Of a DNA stretch of 64,000 nt, positions 51,809 through 59,920 are shown piece by piece. The notes below the pieces were generated by a model. It saw nothing but the letters and a program-made list of their open reading frames with translations, was not told the origin of the DNA and searched no databases. The stretch is taken from contig NZ_RBZM01000002.1 of the NCBI RefSeq assembly GCF_003628305.1, forward strand, positions 372,001-436,000, written 5' to 3'. How positions within the stretch are numbered: position 1 is the first letter of the stretch; each line of letters starts with the position of its first letter. Position numbers and translations under genes: made by a program. The DNA is from Cohnella endophytica. Its GTDB lineage: Bacteria > Bacillota > Bacilli > Paenibacillales > Paenibacillaceae.

Positions 51809-52336
51809 CTATATCATCAATATGACGACCAAAGTAGCCCCGAGCACGCCCAAGCTGCGGCTTAATTTCTCGTACCGCTGCTGATCGTCCCGCGCCGATG
51901 CTTCTTCCGCCTGCAATTGGATCGATGCCAACCGAATATGCTTGAGCTGATCTTCCCGACCGCTTCCGCCTAGCGTAGAGCCAAGACGAAGCAACGCTTC
52001 CTTCTCCGCCTTCCTCATCGCCGTCGACGGCCAATGGTCGCGAACCGCCCGCTCCCAGATTTCCCTGACGGTCTCGCCCGATTCCGCGGAATCCCGCGAG
52101 AGCGATCTCGAGATGTTCAAGAAGAGTTCCGACAACGGATGCGGCAGGATTCCGCCGATGCGAGCCAAAGCTTCCGGGAGACGGGTTTGTCCGTAGCCGA
52201 TCTCCGTTTCCAACCGTTGCAGCGCATGAAGCAGCTCGCGAATCTGGCGAGGCCTGGCCGCGAAGCGAGCGCCCTGCAAGAAGCCGATCATCGTCCCGGC
52301 GAACAAGACGAGTAGCACGCCCGCGAATTTAATCAT
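51809..52336 (-). CDS. spoIIIAB: Stage III sporulation protein AB
   Basis: 175 residues with helices at both ends (GVLLVLFAGTMIGFLQG; LGVLGATLVVILMI) and a helical middle (LHALQRLETEIGYGQTRLPE), the GspF-like pattern of SpoIIIAB. The ATG overlaps the spoIIIAA end by eight bases. Confidence 0.94.
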   Translation of the reverse strand: MIKFAGVLLVLFAGTMIGFLQGARFAARPRQIRELLHALQRLETEIGYGQTRLPEALARIGGILPHPLSELFLNISRSLSRDSAESGETVREIWERAVRDHWPSTAMRKAEKEALLRLGSTLGGSGREDQLKHIRLASIQLQAEEASARDDQQRYEKLSRSLGVLGATLVVILMI

Positions 52337-53486
52337 CGTCGACTCCCCTTGGCGCGATCATCGCCGGCGATCGAATCGTCGGCATCGTGCGCGCTTTAAC
52401 GTTGACGTGCGTTTGCGCGACCGGCGACGTACCCGGGACCGGATGATCCGTCCAACGACCTAATTGTTTCTCCGACGGATCATCCCTCGGCGATGCGCCG
52501 AACGAGCGATTCGAACGCCGGGAAGACTCCCTCATGGCTTCTTCCGCCGTAACGATGCGGTGCTCGACTTTCTTGCCCGAACGCGACAAGAATACGTAAC
52601 ATCCGAACACGCCGTCCGCAGCGAGCTTGGACAGTACCGGTCTGGCGAATACGTCTGACATATCCGACGCATGGGCCGTCGCCAATACCCGAACTCCAGC
52701 ATGAATCGCTTCGTAGATCGCGTCCGCGTCCTCCGGACGCCCGATTTCGTCCACGACGACGACTTCCGGAGAGAGCGAACGAACCATCATCATGATCCCC
52801 TCCGCTTTCGGACACGCATCGAGGACGTCGCTTCTCGGTCCCAGATCGAACGTCGGAACTCCGCGATCGCTAGCCGCGATCTCCGAACGTTCGTCTACGA
52901 TGCCGACTTTGCGGCTTCCCCAATCGCGAGCCGCCGGATGATGCCATTCCCCCGAGCTTACGCATCGGGCAAGATCCCGGATCAGCGTCGTTTTCCCTTG
53001 CTGCGGAGGAGATACGATTAACGTATGTCGAATCGTTCTCTCCTTAAGATCCAGCAATCCCGGCAACACCTGCGCTCCGAAACCGACTTTGGCGCGCGCG
53101 ATCCTGACGTTGAAACCGGCAATATCCCGCAGGTGGGATACGGCGCCTTTGTCCAGCACCGTTCTTCCGGCGAGACCGATGCGATGCCCGCCCGAAACCG
53201 TAATGTAGCCTCTGCGCAGTTCTTCCTCGACGGCATAGATGGAATGATTCGTCACTCTTTCGAGTAACGCCCTGCATTGCTCTTTACTCGGCACGAATGC
53301 CCCCTGATCCTGTTCCGTGAGCGTCCCGTCTTCCCGCACGAACGAATATCGGCTTCCGTAGCTGATCTCCAGCGGCCGATTTTCGCGAATGCGAATCTCT
53401 TCCAGCGACTCTCTGGCGACCGCGGGCAATTGCTCCAACACGAGACGCAAAGAAGTCGGGAACAGCTCCATTAAGGGTTGTGGCAA
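52329..53486 (-). CDS. spoIIIAA: Stage III sporulation protein AA, ATPase
   Basis: RecA/secretion-type ATPase of 385 residues thought to power the A-Q channel. Walker A is SPPQQGKTTLIRD near residue 190, Walker B VVVDEIGRPEDADAIYEAIH, and HASDMSDVFARP follows. The start used is TTG at 53486 (LPQPLMELFPTS), with GGGGGAG five bases upstream; upstream starts overlap yqhV and have no ribosome site. The last 55 or so residues are Ser/Pro/Arg-rich and go beyond the B. subtilis protein (307 residues). A sigma-E-like promoter lies just upstream. Confidence 0.94.
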   Translation of the reverse strand: MPQPLMELFPTSLRLVLEQLPAVARESLEEIRIRENRPLEISYGSRYSFVREDGTLTEQDQGAFVPSKEQCRALLERVTNHSIYAVEEELRRGYITVSGGHRIGLAGRTVLDKGAVSHLRDIAGFNVRIARAKVGFGAQVLPGLLDLKERTIRHTLIVSPPQQGKTTLIRDLARCVSSGEWHHPAARDWGSRKVGIVDERSEIAASDRGVPTFDLGPRSDVLDACPKAEGIMMMVRSLSPEVVVVDEIGRPEDADAIYEAIHAGVRVLATAHASDMSDVFARPVLSKLAADGVFGCYVFLSRSGKKVEHRIVTAEEAMRESSRRSNRSFGASPRDDPSEKQLGRWTDHPVPGTSPVAQTHVNVKARTMPTIRSPAMIAPRGVDDD

Positions 53487-53529
53487 GCAAGCTCCCCCTT
53501 TCCGCCAGATGTTCGTCATTGCTGTTTCA

Positions 53530-53557
53530 TATGTATGCTTGGACGACGGGATTATGA
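53530..53557 (-). promoter_or_regulatory. Sigma-E-like promoter of the spoIIIA operon
   Basis: Minus-strand TCATAAT (53551-53557), 13-base spacer, CATACATA (53530-53537), against the sigma-E consensus KMATATT and CATACAnT. It lies about 44 bases before the TTG start, matching mother-cell control of this operon in B. subtilis. Confidence 0.7.
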
Positions 53558-53584
53558 CTGCTTGGCCGGCCGCGCCGTGCAACC

Positions 53585-53848
53585 TCACTTCCTAAGAATC
53601 CCTATTAATAGGCATCCAACGCCTGCGAGAATCCAGACGAACTTCGCGGGCGACAGCTTGTCCGCGATACCGACCAATCCGATTGCCGTCGTAGAGATCA
53701 GCACGAGCGGCCCGACAAGCGCAAGCATGGAATTAACCGCCAGCGCTTTCTGCACGTCGTTCAGCCGCAGCATGACGATCGCCGCGGTAATCTCGATGCT
53801 CCCCGACAGCACTCGCAGCAAAGCCATGCTGAACGCCGCCTTATCCAT
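53585..53848 (-). CDS. yqhV: YqhV family small membrane protein (DUF2619)
   Basis: 87 residues with three hydrophobic helices (RVLSGSIEITAAIVMLRL; MLALVGPLVLISTTAIGLVG; FVWILAGVGCLLIGIL). Upstream of spoIIIAA as in B. subtilis. The ATG at 53848 has GGGAGG 8 bases upstream; the frame opens at a GTG at 53866. Function unknown. Confidence 0.88.
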   Translation of the reverse strand: MDKAAFSMALLRVLSGSIEITAAIVMLRLNDVQKALAVNSMLALVGPLVLISTTAIGLVGIADKLSPAKFVWILAGVGCLLIGILRK

Positions 53849-54028
53849 ATCGATTCCTCCCGTCACTCATTCTGCGAACCTCTCTTAACTCTATGCGCAA
53901 GCCTCCCATAACTTGTCTCGTCGATAGAAGAACTTTCCGGGTCTCCGATCCTGGAGATCACCTTCCAATAGGCAAGCGCATATATTGACTTGTAAAATTC
54001 CACCTTGTATCAACGAGGAGAGCTGAAC

Positions 54029-54853
54029 ATGTCATTAATGACGTCAAAAACCAAATGGCCCGAGGGATTGTCGGATCCAAGCGGTCGCCGGCAATCCAAA
54101 CCTCGCACCGAAGGTCGGACGATGATCATCGATAAAGGCATCGGGGTGCAAGCTTTCGAGGATATGCTCGAGACGTCCGGTGAATATATCGACATTATCA
54201 AATTCGGCTTCGGGACTTCCCCCCTCTATCCCTTAAAAGTTCTCAGGCGCAAGATCGAACTGGCGAACAGACACGGAATCACGGTCATTCCGGGCGGGAC
54301 CTTGCTTGAAGTCGCGGTAAGACTGGATCTTATCCCAGGCTTCTTCCGCCAAGTGCTGGAGCTCGGATATTCGGGAATCGAAGTATCAGACGGCACGATA
54401 AGCATCAGCCGCACGACGAGAAGCGATTTGATTCGGGACGCGAAAAGCTTAGGATTGACGGTATTTACCGAATACGGCAAAAAACTGTTCGGCTCGCGGA
54501 TCGACATTGGGGATTTCGCGGAAACGGCCGAACAGGATTGGGCTTGCGGAGCCGATCTGGTTACGGTGGAAGCGAGGGAGTCGGGCAAAGGAGTCGGCTT
54601 GTTCGACGAGCAAGGAGAATGCAGGGACGGCGAGCTTTCCCGGATACTGAGCGCCGTCCCCAACTTGGATCGGGTGGTTTGGGAAGCTCCGCTGAAGGAA
54701 CAGCAAGTTTATTTGATCCGTTCGCTAGGACCCAACGTACATCTCGGCAACATTCCGGTGCAGGACGTTCTGACGCTGGAGACGATGCGCCGCGGCTTGA
54801 GATCCGACACGTTCGAACTGCAACAAGTGCCTTGTTATGACTATATGATTTGA
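54029..54853 (+). CDS. Phosphosulfolactate synthase family protein (ComA/YitD-like)
   Basis: TIM-barrel protein of 274 residues. ComA enzymes add sulfite to phosphoenolpyruvate to give phosphosulfolactate. Family segments are EYIDIIKFGFGTSPLYPLKV, GITVIPGGTLLEVAV, GYSGIEVSDGTISIS and GADLVTVEARESGKGVGLFD. The ATG at 54029 has GAGGAG 8 bases upstream. It is one of few plus-strand genes here. Bacillus spores store 3-sulfolactate, and YitD is the B. subtilis relative, so a spore role is possible; no ComB phosphatase gene is in the window. Confidence 0.88.
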   Translation: MSLMTSKTKWPEGLSDPSGRRQSKPRTEGRTMIIDKGIGVQAFEDMLETSGEYIDIIKFGFGTSPLYPLKVLRRKIELANRHGITVIPGGTLLEVAVRLDLIPGFFRQVLELGYSGIEVSDGTISISRTTRSDLIRDAKSLGLTVFTEYGKKLFGSRIDIGDFAETAEQDWACGADLVTVEARESGKGVGLFDEQGECRDGELSRILSAVPNLDRVVWEAPLKEQQVYLIRSLGPNVHLGNIPVQDVLTLETMRRGLRSDTFELQQVPCYDYMI

Positions 54854-54882
54854 TTTGATCCGAATCGATCTTGAGAGACGAC

Positions 54883-54917
54883 GAACAAGCCTCGCGTTCT
54901 AAACTCGGGGCTTGTTC
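54883..54917 (+). terminator. Hairpin between comA-like gene and ytwI
   Basis: GAACAAGCC (54883-54891) pairs with GGCTTGTTC (54909-54917). No strong T-run follows, so termination is uncertain. Confidence 0.5.
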
Positions 54918-54969
54918 CATATCGTGTACCAACCGCTTTTCCATCCATCGGCCGGGAGGTTTTCATCGC

Positions 54970-55428
54970 ATGTACGGAGAGCTTGTGCTGGTCGCGCTTA
55001 TCGTCATCGGTCTTATCGGCAGATCGTCGATCATCACGACAGCCGCGTGCATCCTGCTCATCATAAAGCTGACGCACCTCGAACGCTATTTACCGACCAT
55101 CGAGCGACGGGGCATCGAGCTCGGCTTGCTCTTCCTGACGTTGGCCGTGCTCGTCCCGTTCGCTTCCGGCCGAATTCAACCTAAGGATATCGCCGTCGCA
55201 TTCTCGGGCTGGACAGGCTGGGTGGCGCTTGCCGGCGGAGCTATCGGAGCCTATCTGAACAGCCGGGGGTTGGATACGCTAAGAATGGATCCACAACTGA
55301 TCGTAGGCATCGTCATCGGCTCCATCGTAGGCGTATTGCTTCTAAGGGGTATCCCTGTCGGTCCGCTTATGGCAGCGGGATTGACTGCGATCCTTATCAA
55401 GCTCATTCAACTCATCATCGGAAAATAG
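54970..55428 (+). CDS. DUF441 family membrane protein (YtwI/YeaL-like)
   Basis: 152 residues with four or five helices ([74 protein letters not shown]), typical of DUF441. GGGAGG lies about 10 bases before the ATG; the frame is open further upstream to 54871. Function unknown. A terminator shared with lysC follows. Confidence 0.88.
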   Translation: MYGELVLVALIVIGLIGRSSIITTAACILLIIKLTHLERYLPTIERRGIELGLLFLTLAVLVPFASGRIQPKDIAVAFSGWTGWVALAGGAIGAYLNSRGLDTLRMDPQLIVGIVIGSIVGVLLLRGIPVGPLMAAGLTAILIKLIQLIIGK

Positions 55429-55441
55429 TGCTTCGAAGCAG

Positions 55442-55494
55442 CAAAAAAAAAGAGCGCCCCCGGAAAACGCACGCGATTTCCGGAAGTGCCCTTT
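55442..55494. terminator. Terminator of lysC, convergent with ytwI
   Basis: CCGGAAA (55460-55466) pairs with TTTCCGG (55477-55483), extended by GCGCCC/GGGC.C pairs, and a run of nine Ts follows on the minus strand. A shorter T-run exists on the plus strand. Confidence 0.8.
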
Positions 55495-55513
55495 TACAAT
55501 GACGAGCAAAAAA

Positions 55514-56032
55514 TTAACGACGATCTTGCGGTCCGCCGACGTAAGCCGTCTCCGCCGTGTCCAGCCCATACGCCGTATGTAACGCGCGTACGACTTCTTG
55601 CACTTGCTCTGCCGCGATTACGCAGCTTACTTTGATCTCCGAAGTGCTGACCATCTTGATGCTAACGCCGACGCTCGAGATCGCCTTGAACATCGTCGCG
55701 GCCACGCCTGGGTTCGACACCATGCCCGCGCCTACAATCGACACTTTTACTAAACCTTCTTCATATGTCGCTTCGCGATACGGAACTTCCGACTGAATGC
55801 CGGCAATTACGTCTAGCGCGCGTTGGCGGTCGGACAGCGAGACGGTAAACGAAAAGTCGGCTTTGCCATCCTGTACGCCGCTTTGCACGATAATATCGAC
55901 GTCGATACCGTTACTTGCAAGCGCTCCGAACATTTTCGCCAGCGTTCCCGGCTGATCAACCACGCCCAACACGCTAATGCGGGCTACATTTTTATCGGAT
56001 GCGATTCCTCTTACGACTACGCCTTGTTCCAT
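55514..56032 (-). CDS. lysC: Aspartokinase beta subunit from internal in-frame start
   Basis: ATG at codon 246 of lysC (MEQGVVVRGI) is preceded by GAGGGAGG with 8 bases between. The product of 172 residues holds only the two ACT domains. B. subtilis aspartokinase II is likewise made as alpha2beta2, with beta translated from an internal start at about codon 246. The ribosome site is seen here; use in this organism is inferred. Confidence 0.75.
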   Translation of the reverse strand: MEQGVVVRGIASDKNVARISVLGVVDQPGTLAKMFGALASNGIDVDIIVQSGVQDGKADFSFTVSLSDRQRALDVIAGIQSEVPYREATYEEGLVKVSIVGAGMVSNPGVAATMFKAISSVGVSIKMVSTSEIKVSCVIAAEQVQEVVRALHTAYGLDTAETAYVGGPQDRR

Positions 56033-56767
56033 TTCCGCGGCCTCCCTCACCAACGTGCCTTCATTATGCGTAAAGCTCGAACGAACGACCAAGTTCACAT
56101 TATTATGCTTCGCGTATTCGACCGCGCGCGGGTGCAGCACCGCGGCGCCCAAGTGCGCCAATTCCAGCATTTCGTCGTACGAAATTTCGTTTAGTTTCCT
56201 TGCGCATTTCACGACTCGCGGATCGGTCGAATAAATCCCGTCCACGTCGGTATAGATCTCGCATACGTCCGCTTTGATCGCCGCCGCAAGCGCTACTGCC
56301 GTCGTATCGGAGCCTCCGCGTCCCAACGTCGTGATCTCGCCGCTCTCCGTCATGCCTTGGAAGCCTGCCACGATGACAATGTTGCCTTCGTCCAGCGCAC
56401 TGAAAATCCGCTCGGGAGAGATGTCGCTGATCCGAGCTTTGGCGTGCACCGATTCCGTGACGATTCCGGCTTGCCATCCCGTGTAGGATCTTGCTTCGTG
56501 CCCATGCTTATGGATCGCCATCGACAGCAAGGCGACCGATATTTGTTCGCCGGTCGTGAGCAGCATATCCATCTCGCGCGCGGGCGGTTTATCGTTAATT
56601 TCGTTCGCTTTGTCGATGAGATCATCCGTCGTATCGCCCATAGCGGATACGACGACGACCACGCGGTCGCCTTGCAGCTTTTTCTCGATAATGCGCTGCG
56701 CGACTCGACTCATCCGTTCGGTCGTTCCGACGGAACTCCCGCCGAATTTCATTACTATTAAAGACAC
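55514..56767 (-). CDS. lysC: Aspartokinase (alpha subunit)
   Basis: Aspartate kinase of 417 residues, the first step to lysine, threonine and methionine and to diaminopimelate. The kinase domain begins MKFGGSSVGTTERMSRVAQR and contains TTLGRGGSDTTAVALAAAI. Two ACT domains follow (ISVLGVVDQPGTLAKMFGAL; VSIVGAGMVSNPGVAATMFK). The start is GTG with GGGAG 9 bases upstream. The 132-base leader is too short for a lysine riboswitch. It has an internal beta-subunit start (separate entry). Confidence 0.95.
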   Translation of the reverse strand: MSLIVMKFGGSSVGTTERMSRVAQRIIEKKLQGDRVVVVVSAMGDTTDDLIDKANEINDKPPAREMDMLLTTGEQISVALLSMAIHKHGHEARSYTGWQAGIVTESVHAKARISDISPERIFSALDEGNIVIVAGFQGMTESGEITTLGRGGSDTTAVALAAAIKADVCEIYTDVDGIYSTDPRVVKCARKLNEISYDEMLELAHLGAAVLHPRAVEYAKHNNVNLVVRSSFTHNEGTLVREAAEMEQGVVVRGIASDKNVARISVLGVVDQPGTLAKMFGALASNGIDVDIIVQSGVQDGKADFSFTVSLSDRQRALDVIAGIQSEVPYREATYEEGLVKVSIVGAGMVSNPGVAATMFKAISSVGVSIKMVSTSEIKVSCVIAAEQVQEVVRALHTAYGLDTAETAYVGGPQDRR

Positions 56768-56808
56768 CGGTAGTCACTCCCCAAGTGAACATCTGCATAC
56801 AGCATTAT

Positions 56809-56814
56809 ATTATA
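56809..56814 (-). promoter_or_regulatory. Promoter of lysC
   Basis: Minus-strand TATAAT with extended TGC, about 42 bases before the GTG start; the -35 is T-rich and weak. Confidence 0.55.
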
Positions 56815-56840
56815 GCACAATTATATTGGCCCAAAAATAA

Positions 56841-56883
56841 AAAAAATTCCCGTCATCGCAATAAATTACGATTAACGGGAATT
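56841..56883 (-). terminator. efp terminator
   Basis: AATTCCCGT (56845-56853) pairs with ACGGGAATT (56875-56883), inner ATCG/CGAT pairs, and a T-run follows on the minus strand. Confidence 0.85.
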
Positions 56884-56899
56884 CATCTTCCGTATCGGA

Positions 56900-57457
56900 T
56901 TAAGCGCGGGAAATGTATTTGCCTTCGCGCGTATCGATGGACAAGACGTCGCCTTCGTTGATGAAGAGCGGAACTTGTACCGAGAAGCCCGTTTCGAGCT
57001 TGGCGGATTTCGTCGCGCCGGTCGCCGTGCTGCCCTTGATTCCCGGTTCGGCTTCAACGACTTTCAGATCGACGCTGTTCGGAATCGTAATTCCGATCAT
57101 CTCGCCTTGGTAGCTGGAGATGTTAACGGTCATGTTCTCCGTAAGGAAGTTAACTTCCCATTCCAGTTGGTCTTTCGTCAGTTCGAATTGATCGAACGTT
57201 TCGTTATCCATGAACGTATATTCCGAACCGGAATTGTAGAGGTATTGAACCGCGCGGTTCTCGACGTGGGCGCGAACGACGTTCTCGCCCGCGCGGAACG
57301 TTTTCTCCACGACGTTGCCGTTCTTCAGGTTTTTGAGCTTGGAGCGAACGAACGCCGCGCCTTTGCCTGGTTTTACGTGTTGGAAATCAAGGACCGTATA
57401 GAGTCCGCCTTCCACTTCGATGGTCAAGCCTGTTTTGAATTCGTTAACGGAAATCAC
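56900..57457 (-). CDS. efp: Elongation factor P
   Basis: 185 residues in three OB/KOW-type domains; relieves ribosome stalling at polyproline. The tip Lys32 in KPGKGAAF is the site of modification or action. The C-terminal domain has [20 protein letters not shown] and [16 protein letters not shown]. The start is GTG with AGGAGGAG 7 bases upstream. Follows the proline peptidase gene by 35 bases, as in B. subtilis. Confidence 0.97.
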   Translation of the reverse strand: MISVNEFKTGLTIEVEGGLYTVLDFQHVKPGKGAAFVRSKLKNLKNGNVVEKTFRAGENVVRAHVENRAVQYLYNSGSEYTFMDNETFDQFELTKDQLEWEVNFLTENMTVNISSYQGEMIGITIPNSVDLKVVEAEPGIKGSTATGATKSAKLETGFSVQVPLFINEGDVLSIDTREGKYISRA

Positions 57458-57492
57458 TTATTTACTCCTCCTGCGGAGACTTTGCTCCATAA

Positions 57493-58566
57493 TTAGTCCA
57501 GCGTGATCAGATGTTTAGGCGAGCTGGTCAGAATCCGAATGCCTCTCTCGGTAATGACGACGTCATCCTCGATTCGCACTCCTCCGAAACCGGGCAAATA
57601 AATGCCGGGCTCGACCGTAACTACCATTCCGGGGGCCAGAACGGTATTACCCGTCTTGGATAACCGCGGCGCCTCGTGGACTTCCATCCCGAGTCCGTGG
57701 CCCGTCCCATGGCCGAAATATTCTCCATAACCATACCTTGTGATGATATCCCTCGTCAAGGCATCTCCTTCGACTCCCGTCATGCCGGGACGGAGTTGAT
57801 CCAGTGCGTGCTGTTGCGCTTCTTTGACGATCTCGTAGATCTCGCGGTGCTTATCGCTCGGCTTGCCGACGACGATCGTCCGCGTAATGTCGGAGCAATA
57901 GCCATTGTAGTAAGCGCCATAGTCCAATTTCACGAATTCGTCCCGCCCGATGATCCGATCGCTGGCCGTGCCATGAGGCAATGCCGAACGTTCCCCGGAA
58001 GCGACGATCGTATCGAACGACGAGCTGGTCGCTCCCTGCGAACGCATGAACACTTCCAACTCCAGGGCGACCGCCTTCTCGCTAATTCCCGGCTTGATAA
58101 AACCGAGAATATGCGCGAACGCGCGATCGGCTAGATCGGCGGCTTCCTGCATGACCGCTAGCTCGCTCTCGTCCTTGATCGTCCGCAATTTCTCGACGAT
58201 GCCTTCGGAAGGCAGCAGCTTGACGGGCGTAAAGGCCGACTCCATAGTCCGGTATGTCGCGAAGGTAACATCCTGTTCTTCGATCAGGAGCGCGTCTACG
58301 TTCCATTGACGGAGCAAATCCGCTACCGTCGCGTTCATATCCGCCCCATGCTCGACGATCTGGAAGCCTGGCGCCTGTTGAGGCGCTTGTTCCCGATAAC
58401 GGAAATCCGTTACGAGCGCGGCATGGTCGGCCGTAATCAGCACGACGCCCGAGGAGCCTGTAAAGCCGGACAAGTACCGGCGGTTTACCGGATGGGTGAC
58501 GAGCAAAGCGCTTCCTTCTGACTTGGCGATCAGTTTTCTTAGCGACGCAACTCTTGAATTGGGCAT
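57493..58566 (-). CDS. M24 family Xaa-Pro peptidase (YqhT-like)
   Basis: Metallopeptidase of 357 residues. Creatinase-like N-domain, then the pita-bread domain with the metal ligands: two Asp in KLDYGAYYNGYCSDITRTI, His in FGHGTGHGLGMEVHE, Glu in VTVEPGIYLPG and Glu in VRIEDDV. It likely removes residues next to proline. Forms a unit with efp and aroQ; B. subtilis yqhT has the same neighbours. Confidence 0.94.
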   Translation of the reverse strand: MPNSRVASLRKLIAKSEGSALLVTHPVNRRYLSGFTGSSGVVLITADHAALVTDFRYREQAPQQAPGFQIVEHGADMNATVADLLRQWNVDALLIEEQDVTFATYRTMESAFTPVKLLPSEGIVEKLRTIKDESELAVMQEAADLADRAFAHILGFIKPGISEKAVALELEVFMRSQGATSSSFDTIVASGERSALPHGTASDRIIGRDEFVKLDYGAYYNGYCSDITRTIVVGKPSDKHREIYEIVKEAQQHALDQLRPGMTGVEGDALTRDIITRYGYGEYFGHGTGHGLGMEVHEAPRLSKTGNTVLAPGMVVTVEPGIYLPGFGGVRIEDDVVITERGIRILTSSPKHLITLD

Positions 58567-58612
58567 AAATGATTCCTCGCTTTCGCTTCTGTACGATGCT
58601 CCCTAGCCAAAC

Positions 58613-59065
58613 TTACTTGTTGGATCGGTTGTCTTGGATGTGGCGGCACAAAGCTTGCAATCCCAACTCGTAGCTCAATGGGCCGAAACCGGAAATCTGA
58701 CCTAGCGCTACGGCAGCCGTCACGGATACGTGTCTGAAAGCTTCTCTCTTATGAATGTTCGATAGATGAACTTCCACGAAAGGAAGCCCGACGGCGGCTA
58801 ACCCGTCCCGTAATGCGTAGCTCGTGTGGGTCAATGCGCCGGGATTAATCAGGATGCCATCGTGCTTCCCGTAAGCCGCATGGATCTCGTCCAAAAGCGC
58901 GCCTTCGTGATTACTCTGAAAGAAATGCAATTCGGCGTCCACTTGCTTGCCGAGCTCGGTTAATCTCATCTGAATCTCCGCAAGCGTAGCGACTCCGTAG
59001 ACGCCCGGCTCGCGAATTCCGAGCATGTTTAAGTTGGGGCCGTTCACGACCAAAATGCTTAGCAT
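58613..59065 (-). CDS. aroQ: Type II 3-dehydroquinate dehydratase
   Basis: 150 residues, third step of the shikimate pathway. It begins [20 protein letters not shown], with the catalytic Tyr and Arg of the lid loop, and has the His motif [17 protein letters not shown] and [18 protein letters not shown]. The ATG at 59065 has AGGAG 10 bases upstream; the longer frame to 59095 is rejected. In B. subtilis this is yqhS. Confidence 0.96.
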   Translation of the reverse strand: MLSILVVNGPNLNMLGIREPGVYGVATLAEIQMRLTELGKQVDAELHFFQSNHEGALLDEIHAAYGKHDGILINPGALTHTSYALRDGLAAVGLPFVEVHLSNIHKREAFRHVSVTAAVALGQISGFGPLSYELGLQALCRHIQDNRSNK

Positions 59066-59188
59066 GTCCGATTGTCTCCTCCCGTTCCCGGCCATAACCC
59101 GATCAAGCCAGGACGACGATTGGCCGAGTAAAGTTCATCAGACATTGTAACATAATTGCCCATCGCCGAGAAAGCGTCGCTTGCAGGA

Positions 59189-59734
59189 TCATGAGTTCGG
59201 TTGCGGCGATCCTTTCGCCGACTTGTTCAGAGGTTCGCGCCCCGCTTCGTCGTGCAACTCGAACGCAATACTGAACCCGATAAACAAACCCCACATGAGG
59301 AAGAGACAAAAATCGGTCGCAATGCTACTCCAACCGATTTCTTTGAGCGGCGGTACGGCGCCGGTCAGCGGGCCAAGCCATGCATACGCCATCGCCCACC
59401 ATACGGCTCCGAATAACAAGCCCGGCCATGGACCGCTTAATCGACCTAAGATTCCCAAGTAAACGAGCGCCGCGATCAAGGACATCAAGATGAACATCCC
59501 TAGGCCTGATAACTGCCAATAGAAACCGACCATAATTTTGCGCGGCACGAACGGGTCAAGCAAAAATGCTTGACTCACGTTGGTGAAATTCAAAGCCGTA
59601 GCGAGCCAGCGAACCAGCCCCCAGATCAAACCGGCGAAAAATCCGATTTTCAAGCTGTATAATACGGGTTGCGTTCTCTCCGGTATTCGACCGCTGACTA
59701 CCCGACCGTTTTCTTGTCCGTTATCCGCCGCCAT
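59189..59734 (-). CDS. yqhR: YqhR family membrane protein
   Basis: 181 residues with four helices (IGFFAGLIWGLVRWLATAL; WQLSGLGMFILMSLIAALVY; PGLLFGAVWWAMAYAWL; FCLFLMWGLFIGFSIAFEL). Family and position match B. subtilis YqhR; function unknown. ATG at 59734 with GAGG upstream is preferred to the ATG at 59743, which directly abuts the GAGG. Confidence 0.85.
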   Translation of the reverse strand: MAADNGQENGRVVSGRIPERTQPVLYSLKIGFFAGLIWGLVRWLATALNFTNVSQAFLLDPFVPRKIMVGFYWQLSGLGMFILMSLIAALVYLGILGRLSGPWPGLLFGAVWWAMAYAWLGPLTGAVPPLKEIGWSSIATDFCLFLMWGLFIGFSIAFELHDEAGREPLNKSAKGSPQPNS

Positions 59735-59920
59735 AACATCCATCCTCGCGTCTTAATCGCCAAACTGCTGTCTATTATTCCCCTTTGCCGCCCCTCTAAT
59801 CGCGCTCCGATCGCCCTCGCCCATTCCTTGTGGCGTTCTATCCTCCAATCTAGTAAAATAAGAGTACTTGGGCGTAGAAAGCATACCACCCAGAGTTCTG
59901 AGATAAGCAGGTGGCCAACC

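Noticed and set aside
53487..53588. Longer SpoIIIAA starting at 53588
   Set aside because: It would overlap the yqhV stop, has no ribosome site, and the sigma-E-like promoter lies inside it.
56768..56899. Lysine riboswitch upstream of lysC
   Set aside because: The leader between promoter and start is under 60 bases, much too short for an L-box, and the only hairpin is the efp terminator.
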